Below, piece by piece: positions 57,820 through 64,000 of a stretch of 64,000 nt of DNA (the stretch's first letter is position 1; every line of letters begins with the position of its first letter). The DNA is taken from assembly GCA_045541395.1 (NCBI GenBank), contig JAZQIZ010000008.1, forward strand, positions 62,001 through 126,000, given 5' to 3'. The position numbers and the translations under genes are program-made. The notes under the pieces are model-generated. The model had not been told where the DNA came from. It saw only the letters and a program-made list of their open reading frames with translations, and ran no database searches. This stretch comes from JAZRWQ01 sp045541395. GTDB taxonomy: Bacteria; Bacillota; Clostridia; Oscillospirales; UMGS1783.

Positions 57820-58662
57820 TCAGTGGGCAATATCTCTATGGTGTACCACAGTCTTCTTGCCGCAGTTTTCAAAAAAGACTTTAAGCCTTTGGGCAAAGCA
57901 AACCGAACGGTGATGGCCGCCGGTGCAGCCAATACCAATAACCAAAGTTGCCCGGCCTTCCTTAACAAACAAGGGAATAAGAGAAGCCAGCATTTCGCTA
58001 ACCTTATCGTAATAATCCAAGGTCTCCTTAAAGGAGAATACGTAAGAATCCACTTCCTTGTCAAGGCCGGTCTTTTCCTTCAGGGCTTCAACGTAAAAGG
58101 GGTTTGGCAAAGCCCTCATATCAAAGATAAAATCACAATCGTCCGGAACACCCTTCTTGAAGCCAAAGGAGGTAATATGTATTTCAATATCCCTGTCGGC
58201 TCCTATAAGATAGCCGGAAAGGATGTTCCAGAGTTGGCCGATGGTAGTAGATGAGGTGTCTACAATATAATCAGCCATATCGTAAAGGGGAGCTAATATC
58301 TTGCGCTCCAAAGCAACCATATCCGATAAGCTTCCGCTTGTGCGGTTCATAAGCGGATGCCTTCTCCTTGTTTCCTTGTAGCGTTTTACCAGCACGTCGG
58401 TATTGCAGTCCATAAACAAAAGTTTGCTGCCCTCAACGGTTGAAAGAATATTATTTATCTGCTCTACTGTCTGGCCGAAATCGTCTGCATTGCGAATGTC
58501 TGCGCCTATGGCGACTTTGTTCATATCCTTGCAGATCAAAGCAAAATTCGGTATAAGCTGCGGCGGCATATTGTCAACGCAATAATAGCCAATGTCCTCC
58601 ATAAGGTCCAATGCCTTGGACTTACCTGCGCCTGACAGACCTGTCACAATAACAAATTCCAT
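57820..58662 (-). CDS. rapZ: RNase adapter / nucleotide-binding protein RapZ (YvcJ)
   Basis: 280 residues. Walker A G-L-S-G-A-G-K-S-K near residue 8 and C-terminal G-I-G-C-T-G-G-H-H-R-S-V. Proteobacterial RapZ controls GlmS mRNA stability; the Bacillota homologue YvcJ hydrolyses GTP/ATP and influences competence. The C-terminal sequence is the sensing and RNA-binding domain. Starts two bases before the murB stop (58664) on the leftward strand, so tightly coupled. Confidence 0.95.
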   Translation of the reverse strand: MEFVIVTGLSGAGKSKALDLMEDIGYYCVDNMPPQLIPNFALICKDMNKVAIGADIRNADDFGQTVEQINNILSTVEGSKLLFMDCNTDVLVKRYKETRRRHPLMNRTSGSLSDMVALERKILAPLYDMADYIVDTSSTTIGQLWNILSGYLIGADRDIEIHITSFGFKKGVPDDCDFIFDMRALPNPFYVEALKEKTGLDKEVDSYVFSFKETLDYYDKVSEMLASLIPLFVKEGRATLVIGIGCTGGHHRSVCFAQRLKVFFENCGKKTVVHHRDIAH

Positions 58663-58663
58663 A

Positions 58664-59575
58664 TTACTGTTCTCCTAAAACGCGGATCTCTTCCTGCAGT
58701 TCAACTCCGAACTGCTCCTTAACGTCTCCCTTTATTTTAGCAACAAGAGCGCAAACGTCTTCACAGGTGGCGCCGCCCTTGTTAACAATAAAGCCTGCGT
58801 GCTTGGGGCTAACCTGCGCGCCGCCTATACTAACGCCCTTAAGGCCGCAATCTTCAATGAGCTTGCCTGCAAAATAACCTTCGGGGCGCTTGAATACGCT
58901 TCCTGCGGAAGGCATATCCAAAGGTTGCTTTTCATTGCGCAGAGTGGTGTATTCGTTCATTTTATTCATTATATCCAAAAGATCGCCTTCATTAAGCTTA
59001 ATAAAGGTACGGGTAACAATACCCTCGTTATCCTTGAAAAAGCTGTGACGGTAGCCGAAATTATGCTCCTCTCCGTGAAGCATTTTAATGTTGCCTTCAC
59101 CGTCAATATATTCGGTGCTTTGAATAATGTTGCACATCTGTCGGTTATACGCCCCGGCGTTCATATAAACCGCGCCGCCAACAGATCCGGGAATGCCGTA
59201 AGCAAACTCCATGCCGGTAAGGGAATAGTTCTTCGCAAGGTTTGCCACCCTCGCAAGGGAGGCTCCTGCCCAGGCTTCAATGGTACCGTCTTCTTTTACC
59301 GTAACACGGGAAAGCCTGTCGGTCATAATAACAAGACCGCGAATACCCTTATCGCTTATGAGAACGTTGGTGCCGTTGCCTAAAACCGTGTAGGGGAATC
59401 CGGTTTCTTTGCATATCTTAACCAGCTCGCAGATCTCCTTGCGTCTTGTGGGGTATACAACAATATCAGCCATACCGCCTATTTTAAAGGAGGTGTGTTT
59501 TGCCATTGTTTCGTTTACCATATTGAATATGCCGTTGCGGGCAAGATAATATATAATTTGCTGTAATCCTGTCAT
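58664..59575 (-). CDS. murB: UDP-N-acetylenolpyruvoylglucosamine reductase
   Basis: NADPH- and FAD-dependent second step of UDP-MurNAc synthesis in the cytoplasm. FAD motif V-L-G-N-G-T-N-V-L and G-I-P-G-S-V-G-G-A-V-Y-M-N-A-G-A-Y; the catalytic serine lies in P-S-A-G-S-V-F-K-R. 303 residues, type II (short) form. AGGAG precedes the ATG. Its position between the PHP protein and rapZ is common in Clostridia. Confidence 0.96.
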   Translation of the reverse strand: MTGLQQIIYYLARNGIFNMVNETMAKHTSFKIGGMADIVVYPTRRKEICELVKICKETGFPYTVLGNGTNVLISDKGIRGLVIMTDRLSRVTVKEDGTIEAWAGASLARVANLAKNYSLTGMEFAYGIPGSVGGAVYMNAGAYNRQMCNIIQSTEYIDGEGNIKMLHGEEHNFGYRHSFFKDNEGIVTRTFIKLNEGDLLDIMNKMNEYTTLRNEKQPLDMPSAGSVFKRPEGYFAGKLIEDCGLKGVSIGGAQVSPKHAGFIVNKGGATCEDVCALVAKIKGDVKEQFGVELQEEIRVLGEQ

Positions 59576-59587
59576 AGGGTATTCTCC

Positions 59588-60346
59588 TTATCTTAACTTG
59601 GCTGTCTTTTGTCTGTCGTGCAAATAATATAAAAACTCGTCAAGGTTGGTGTTGAGTACGTCCTTTTCCGTAAGGCCAACTTCCTCTATTTTCTTAACAG
59701 CAGGTTCAACCTTGCCTATATCGTAACAAATATGAGCGTCACTGGACAGAACCACCGGAACCCCGTATTCCTTGCAAAGTCTTGCAATTTCAGGGCAGTT
59801 TTTTTCGCTTCCGGGGCGGCAATCAAAGGAATGGGCGTTTATTTCAACTATCTTACCGTACTTCTTAAATTCCTTTATTACCTTTTCGTAATCAAAAGCG
59901 TATTTGTCAGCTCCGCAATGGCCTATAATATCAACGTAAGGGTTCTTTGCAATATTCAGCCACATTTGTGTATTGAGTTTTTTATCGGTTATTTCGTAAA
60001 TAGGCGCATGGGTCGATGCTATGATCACCTCAAAGCCGTTCTCGTATTTGATATAGTTTTTAATACCGCCCTCTGTTCTGCTGTAGTCCAGGTCCGTGTG
60101 CCCAAATTCGTCAAGCACGTTCACCTCAGCTCCGGTTACAACCCTTATGCCCTCAACGTATTCGGGTATGTATCTTAAACCGCCGAAATGCCATGGGTGC
60201 GGCGCATCGGGTAAAAGCGGTGCATGGTCGGTCATGCAAATACCCTTATGGCCAATAGATGCGGCATATCTTACGTTTTCCTGTAAAGTGGAGTAGGCGT
60301 GGGAGGAAGCAAGGGTATGGGTATGGGTATCAATTTCTATTTTCAT
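59588..60346 (-). CDS. PHP-domain phosphatase (YcdX-like)
   Basis: 252 residues of the PHP superfamily: D-T-H-T-H-T-L-A-S-S-H at the N-terminus and metal ligands in M-T-D-H-A-P, V-T-G-A-E-V-N, A-S-T-H-A-P, I-G-H-C-G and S-S-D-A-H-I. Trinuclear-zinc phosphatase expected; the natural substrate is not known. ATGA overlap with hprK indicates coupling. Confidence 0.92.
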   Translation of the reverse strand: MKIEIDTHTHTLASSHAYSTLQENVRYAASIGHKGICMTDHAPLLPDAPHPWHFGGLRYIPEYVEGIRVVTGAEVNVLDEFGHTDLDYSRTEGGIKNYIKYENGFEVIIASTHAPIYEITDKKLNTQMWLNIAKNPYVDIIGHCGADKYAFDYEKVIKEFKKYGKIVEINAHSFDCRPGSEKNCPEIARLCKEYGVPVVLSSDAHICYDIGKVEPAVKKIEEVGLTEKDVLNTNLDEFLYYLHDRQKTAKLR

Positions 60347-61290
60347 TGAAGCCCTCCCATTTCAGCGGCGGCATTTTCTAAAATTCTCTTGTTTAATTCC
60401 TCTGCGGCATTGTAGCCTAAGTTGCGCTGCTTCTGGTTCATAGCCGCAACCTCAATAACTACCGCAAGGTTTCTGCCGGGACGAACGGGAACCGTAAGCT
60501 TAGGAATAGAAAGCCCTAATATTTCGGTGGTCTCCTGGTCCATACCCAGGCGGTCATAAGCCTTGTTCTCAACCCAATGTTCAAGCTCGATCACCATATC
60601 GATCTTTTCAACCTCTTTTACTGAGCCAACACCAAACAGCATCCTCACGTCCACAACGCCAATGCCCCTCAGCTCAATAAAATGGCGGATAATAGAGGGC
60701 GCCGTTCCAAGCAGGGTAATGGCTGATACCCTCTTTATTTCAACGGCATCGTCGGCAATAAGCCTGTGCCCTCGCTTTATAAGTTCAATGGCCGTCTCGC
60801 TTTTACCTATGCCGCTCTGGCCTAAAATAAGTATGCCCTGGCCGTAAACTTCAACAAGCACACCGTGTATTGTGATCCTGGGGGCCAGCTCCCTGTTAAG
60901 GTAGGCGCTTAAAGCTGAAGATATTTCGGTGGTAGGTTCCTTTGCCCGCAAAAGGGAGATCTGATGCTTCTGCGCAAGCTCCAGCATTTCAGGGAAAATT
61001 TCCAGGCTGCGTGTAACTATCATAGCGGGGATATTCCGCTTAAACACACCCTCCAACGCTTTATAACGTTCTTCTGTTGAAAGGTCTTCAACGTAGGAGT
61101 GTTCAACCTTACCGAAAAGCTGGATCCTTCGGTTATCAAAATATTCAAAAAAGCCGGTAAGCTGAAGGCTGGGACGGTTAAGGTCGGTGCTCTTGATAAG
61201 AGTACTCTCCCATCCTTCCGGCAAATAAACCTTTTCCATAGGGAAATGATCAATAAGGTTTTTTAAAGTAATTGAATAATCTGTGCTCAT
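60343..61290 (-). CDS. hprK: HPr kinase/phosphorylase
   Basis: Phosphorylates Ser46 of HPr and controls carbon catabolite repression through CcpA. Walker A G-Q-S-G-I-G-K-S at residues 157-164, the H-G-V-L-V-E-V-Y-G segment before it, and the signature E-L-R-G-I-G-V-V-D-V. 315 residues. It heads an eight-gene operon that also carries pfkA, so the glycolytic sensor and the committing enzyme of glycolysis share a transcript. Confidence 0.96.
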   Translation of the reverse strand: MSTDYSITLKNLIDHFPMEKVYLPEGWESTLIKSTDLNRPSLQLTGFFEYFDNRRIQLFGKVEHSYVEDLSTEERYKALEGVFKRNIPAMIVTRSLEIFPEMLELAQKHQISLLRAKEPTTEISSALSAYLNRELAPRITIHGVLVEVYGQGILILGQSGIGKSETAIELIKRGHRLIADDAVEIKRVSAITLLGTAPSIIRHFIELRGIGVVDVRMLFGVGSVKEVEKIDMVIELEHWVENKAYDRLGMDQETTEILGLSIPKLTVPVRPGRNLAVVIEVAAMNQKQRNLGYNAAEELNKRILENAAAEMGGLQ

Positions 61291-61376
61291 AGAAGTTCGT
61301 CATCCTTTGCAGTTTTACATAAACCGCAGAGTTCCAAAAGGGCGCACTTCACCCCTGAATATACTCTGTCTACTAT

Positions 61377-61405
61377 ATTATACTATATATCAGTCGGTTA
61401 TACAA
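61377..61405 (-). promoter_or_regulatory. hprK operon promoter
   Basis: Leftward TTGTAT, 17-bp spacer, TATAAT; leader about 85 nt. Confidence 0.72.
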
Positions 61406-61438
61406 TTATTTTTTATTTCATTACTGCAAAAAAAATCC

Positions 61439-61467
61439 TTGATTTTTTGCGAAAGATGTGGTAATAT
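61439..61467 (+). promoter_or_regulatory. rpmB promoter
   Basis: TTGATT, 17-bp spacer, TAATAT; about 35 bp before the ATG. Confidence 0.65.
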
Positions 61468-61502
61468 ATTTTAGTCTCTAAAACTACCGAGGAGGTGTCA
61501 TT

Positions 61503-61691
61503 ATGGCAAAGTGTGATATATGCGGCAAAAGCATCGCATTCGGAATCAAAGTTTCCCATTCTCACAGAAGAAGCAACAGAACTTATAAGCCCAACATTCA
61601 GCGCGTAAAGGCTATTGTTGACGGTACTCCCAAGCACGTTCACGTGTGCTCAAGATGCCTGCGTTCCGGTAAGGTTCAGCGTGCTATATAA
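61503..61691 (+). CDS. rpmB: 50S ribosomal protein L28
   Basis: 62 residues. A zinc-ribbon pair C-D-I-C-G and C-S-R-C flanks the basic core K-V-S-H-S-H-R-R-S-N-R-T-Y-K-P-N. The start follows GAGGTG. It stands alone with its promoter, ahead of three stacked hairpins. Confidence 0.97.
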   Translation: MAKCDICGKSIAFGIKVSHSHRRSNRTYKPNIQRVKAIVDGTPKHVHVCSRCLRSGKVQRAI

Positions 61692-61713
61692 GTAATGGTC
61701 AATGTTTATTGAA

Positions 61714-61734
61714 AGCGCAACTTTTTGTTGCGCT
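61714..61734 (+). terminator. rpmB downstream hairpin 1
   Basis: AGCGCAAC / GTTGCGCT with a T5 loop, without a long T-run. Confidence 0.55.
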
Positions 61735-61745
61735 ATTTGCAATGA

Positions 61746-61779
61746 AAAAAGGCTTCAGTATTTAACTGAGGCCTTTTTT
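61746..61779 (+). terminator. rpmB downstream hairpin 2
   Basis: AAAAAGGCTTCAGT / ACTGAGGCCTTTTT (one G-T pair), then T-run: the main rpmB terminator. Confidence 0.8.
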
Positions 61780-61787
61780 GCTTAAAA

Positions 61788-61816
61788 AAAACGGCACACG
61801 TTTTGTGTGCCGTTTT
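61788..61816. terminator. Hairpin 3, terminator of the surface protein gene
   Basis: AAAACGGCACAC / GTGTGCCGTTTT with loop GTTTT; the leftward transcript runs into T8 beyond it. Confidence 0.88.
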
Positions 61817-61829
61817 AATCTATTAGGAT

Positions 61830-63560
61830 CTATCTGAGATTCTTAATTTTTCTTACGCCTACAAATGCAACTGCTGCTGCCATAACAAGAGCTATTGCAA
61901 ATATAACGCTCATATCGCCTGTAGGAGGATTATCCTTTTCGGGTTCTTCCTTTTCTTCTTCCTTAGGCTCTTCCTTAGGTTCTTCCTCTTCAGGTTCTTC
62001 AACGGGCTCTTCAGGTTCCTCTACGGGCTCTTCAGGTTCCTCTACGGGTTCTTCGGGGATCTTTTCAAATTCTGCTGTAATAACAACGTCCTCTGCGGGC
62101 ATTTCGAAGGTGTTGCCTTCAAGCTTTTGCCCGTTTGCATATAAAGCCTTGAATTCATAGCCTTCCTGAATTGCTACGGTAACCTCAACAGGATCGCAAA
62201 CGTAAGCCTTTTCGGGAGCGCTAAGTCTGCCGCCTTCAACCTCTTCTACGGTAATATCGTACCGGGTGCAGATATGAACGTCCTTATCAAATACGTACAT
62301 TCCCTGATGGCCTTCTTCATCTACGGCAAGTGAGTTATAATCCATTCTGATAAATACAGGCTCTCCACCTTCAATATATTCAGCAGGCTCTTCAACTACA
62401 AAGAGCTCGTCTATGGTAAATTCGGTCTGGGAATCAAAAGCAATACTAACGCTGTCTATTTCCTTAAAGTAGTCTTCGAAGGGCTGAGATTTAGCCATAA
62501 GGCAGCCGCCCTTTACCTTGAAAAGCTTTTCGATCAATATTGCAGGGAACTCTACCTGACCCTGTGATACAATGCCTTCATAACGTGTGATACCGCCGTT
62601 CTGTACGTAAGTTTCACCGATCACGCTGCCTGCTGTAACTTTACCGCTGTTTACAATAGTATTGTCAGAGTCAATAACGTTTGCCTCTACTTCAGCGCCG
62701 TCAATAATAAGCTCTGCGTAATCATTGGGCTCTTCCTCTTCGGTAGGCTGGTTCATATAGTTATAATAGCCGCAGTATATTTCGTCTGCAGTAACCTTAC
62801 CGCCTGCAAGGATAGCTCTTGTCCAGATAAGGCTTTCAAAAGATAAGCAACCGCCAACTTCAATGGTACCTGCGGTAATAACAGCCTCTTCGGGAGCGTT
62901 CTGCGCTTCTACCCAAAGGTTGCCTTCTGTTCTTAAAGTGCCGCCGTGAACCTGTAAGCCGTCGTAAATTTCAAAATCAGCCTTCTGTACGTCCAAAGTA
63001 CCGCTTTCCATAACGATAGCGGAGGTGCCCATTCCTATAAAATCACCGTTGGAACCATTTCCTATTACGGAAAGCTGACCGTCACCGGTAATATGAAGAG
63101 GGCATTCAAGATATGCGAAATAGGAATAGGTATTAATTACGTTTTCCCCTTCAAGCTTTAAAGTAACCTTTTCAATTGCGCCTTCTTCAAGGTCGTTGCA
63201 GATAACGTCCGTATCACCGCAGGCGCAGCTTGATTCGTTGGTACTGAAAACTGCATTTCTTAAGGTGATAGTAACGTCGTCCATAGGAGCAATGTTAAGG
63301 CTGAGGCTCTCGCCTGTCAGAACAACGTCCTTATAAACAATAAGTCTGTGTACGGGATAAGTGCCTGTAGCTGATGCATAAGAAGAACTACCCGACCTGG
63401 TTTCTTCGTGAATGTATTCCCAGGATCCGTCGGGAGCGCTCATATCTCTGTCCAGTTTGGAGATATCAATAACAACCTCGTCGGAAGCTGCGCTAACGCC
63501 CATAACGCAAAGGGAAAGCATTATGCAAAGAGCCATAGCAATACAAAGTATTTTTTTCAT
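61830..63560 (-). CDS. Cell-surface protein with a sortase-like C-terminal signal
   Basis: Start at ATG 63560; GAGGTG nearby rules out the upstream GTG. The signal peptide is M-K-K-I-L-C-I-A-M-A-L-C-I-M-L-S, about 25 residues. Residues about 80-350 form an irregular beta-helix-like region (V-T-L-K-L-E-G-E-N-V-I, A-I-V-M-E-S-G-T-L-D). Residues about 430-490 match an InlB-type repeat (E-V-E-G-G-R-L-S-A-P and M-P-A-E-D-V-V-I-T-A). A Pro/Glu-rich spacer is followed by N-P-P-T-G-D, a hydrophobic helix and a basic tail, the layout of LPxTG-like wall anchors. Probably displayed on the cell wall. Function unknown. Confidence 0.82.
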   Translation of the reverse strand: MKKILCIAMALCIMLSLCVMGVSAASDEVVIDISKLDRDMSAPDGSWEYIHEETRSGSSSYASATGTYPVHRLIVYKDVVLTGESLSLNIAPMDDVTITLRNAVFSTNESSCACGDTDVICNDLEEGAIEKVTLKLEGENVINTYSYFAYLECPLHITGDGQLSVIGNGSNGDFIGMGTSAIVMESGTLDVQKADFEIYDGLQVHGGTLRTEGNLWVEAQNAPEEAVITAGTIEVGGCLSFESLIWTRAILAGGKVTADEIYCGYYNYMNQPTEEEEPNDYAELIIDGAEVEANVIDSDNTIVNSGKVTAGSVIGETYVQNGGITRYEGIVSQGQVEFPAILIEKLFKVKGGCLMAKSQPFEDYFKEIDSVSIAFDSQTEFTIDELFVVEEPAEYIEGGEPVFIRMDYNSLAVDEEGHQGMYVFDKDVHICTRYDITVEEVEGGRLSAPEKAYVCDPVEVTVAIQEGYEFKALYANGQKLEGNTFEMPAEDVVITAEFEKIPEEPVEEPEEPVEEPEEPVEEPEEEEPKEEPKEEEKEEPEKDNPPTGDMSVIFAIALVMAAAVAFVGVRKIKNLR

Positions 63561-63597
63561 ATGTAACACCTCTGAATAAATAATGTGGCTTATGATA

Positions 63598-63626
63598 ATT
63601 TTACTAAAATTTTAGTTTTATTGCAA
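63598..63626 (-). promoter_or_regulatory. Promoter of the surface protein gene with an internal palindrome
   Basis: Leftward TTGCAA, 17-bp spacer, TAAAAT. The spacer and -10 edge hold ACTAAAATTTTAGT (63603-63616), a perfect 14-bp palindrome. Confidence 0.65.
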
Positions 63627-63656
63627 TAGATTTATCAAAAAAATCCCCTCTGCAGG

Positions 63657-63685
63657 TTGAAAAATCCAAGAATATGAATTATAAT
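63657..63685 (+). promoter_or_regulatory. Promoter of the cupin gene
   Basis: TTGAAA, 17-bp spacer, TATAAT. Confidence 0.75.
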
Positions 63686-63721
63686 ATTAAAAGAAATTAT
63701 GCTTTAAAGGAGTATACTCAT

Positions 63722-64000
63722 ATGATAATGAAGGCTGAAGAAAAAAGTTTTGAATTAAGACAGTTTATGAAGGGCGGCGACGGTGCTGTTGCTATGAGAA
63801 CCTTCAAGCCCATCGGCGGTCTGCCTACCCACTACCGTGTGTTCGGCGAAATGCATATTAACCCCGGATGCTCCTGCGGTAACCATACTCACAGCGGCGA
63901 AAGCGAAATTTATTACATCCTTCAGGGCGAAGGCGTTCTTAACGATAACGGCGTTGAGAAGGTAGTTAAAGCCGGCGATATGGAGATCTGCTATGACGGT
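63722..64000 (+). CDS. Cupin-domain protein (3' partial)
   Basis: The start ATG follows AAAGGAG by nine bases. 93 residues are visible before the window ends. The first cupin motif reads G-C-S-C-G-N-H-T-H-S-G-E-S-E-I-Y-Y-I-L-Q-G-E-G with His, His and Glu metal ligands, and A-G-D-M begins the second. Cupins of this type bind a metal and act as small sugar- or amino-acid-modifying enzymes, or as sensors. The C-terminus lies outside the window. Confidence 0.88.
   Translation, partial: MIMKAEEKSFELRQFMKGGDGAVAMRTFKPIGGLPTHYRVFGEMHINPGCSCGNHTHSGESEIYYILQGEGVLNDNGVEKVVKAGDMEICYDG

Noticed and set aside
1..64000. CRISPR arrays, tRNA or rRNA genes, insertion sequences, prophage
   Set aside because: I found no regularly spaced repeats, no cloverleaf-type intergenic sequences, no transposase or integrase motifs, and no terminal inverted repeats flanking genes. 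An exact tRNA scan was not possible by eye.

Overview
The window is about 64 kb of a low-to-moderate-GC Gram-positive chromosome. HPr kinase, WhiA, RapZ, a YtrA-type GntR regulator, a zinc-ribbon form of ribosomal protein S18, many lipoproteins with L-x-A-C lipoboxes and strong AGGAGG-type ribosome binding sites all point to Bacillota. An anaerobic, probably gut-associated member of class Clostridia fits best. That placement is inference from gene content; no rRNA gene is present. I saw no tRNA, rRNA, CRISPR array, transposase or phage gene.

Layout. 1-2.5 kb: end of a branched-chain amino acid ABC transporter operon (livM partial, livG, livF). 2.5-4.9 kb: two tandem lipoproteins resembling periplasmic binding proteins, with a decayed leader in front and a GC-rich inverted repeat between them. 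5-9.8 kb: glyA, trmO, a Cys-rich protein, a zinc-ribbon membrane protein, a lipoprotein and a lone F5/8-type C domain. 10-13.6 kb: glycolytic operon pgk-tpiA-gpmI. 13.7-14.8 kb: rpsF-ssb-rpsR. 14.9-21.3 kb: a four-gene lipoprotein operon, three members being RCC1-repeat propellers. 21.3-28.3 kb: a possible J-domain relic, a beta-CASP nuclease, an SDR / serine hydrolase / PAP2 operon and an AgcS symporter. 28.3-37 kb: carbohydrate region: AraC regulator, GH172 enzyme with a KdsD-like SIS isomerase, then a DeoR regulator facing an aldolase / alcohol dehydrogenase / DhaL / DhaK / aldehyde dehydrogenase operon. 37-40.8 kb: a YtrA-controlled ABC transporter operon ending in an exported protein. 40.8-51.7 kb: mixed metabolic and membrane genes, including an AbrB / PLP-lyase / DMT transporter operon, a further lipoprotein and cysK. 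51.7-61.3 kb: an eight-gene leftward operon hprK-PHP-murB-rapZ-whiA-dnaE-pfkA-nucleoside phosphorylase. 61.5-64 kb: rpmB, a cell-surface protein with a sortase-like tail, and the start of a cupin gene.

How the parts connect. Central carbon metabolism (pgk, tpiA, gpmI, pfkA) and its sensor kinase hprK are in the same window as a DeoR-controlled operon that looks able to oxidise, phosphorylate and cleave a ketose or polyol into triose-level products. Three lipoprotein promoters (upstream of the genes at 2805, 14946 and 50015) share an 11-bp-phased TGTAAC-CGTTT-TGTMAT element 46-49 bp upstream of the -35 box. Its spacing matches the published WalR box, which suggests a cell-envelope regulon containing the RCC1 lipoproteins. 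Other regulators have candidate operators that can be read directly: DeoR (shared ATGATA motif), YtrA (two identical-architecture 24-bp dyads) and AbrB (16-bp palindrome).

Most promising undescribed systems: the RCC1-lipoprotein operon with its phased promoter element, and the DeoR-controlled aldolase/DhaKL pathway beside the GH172/SIS pair.
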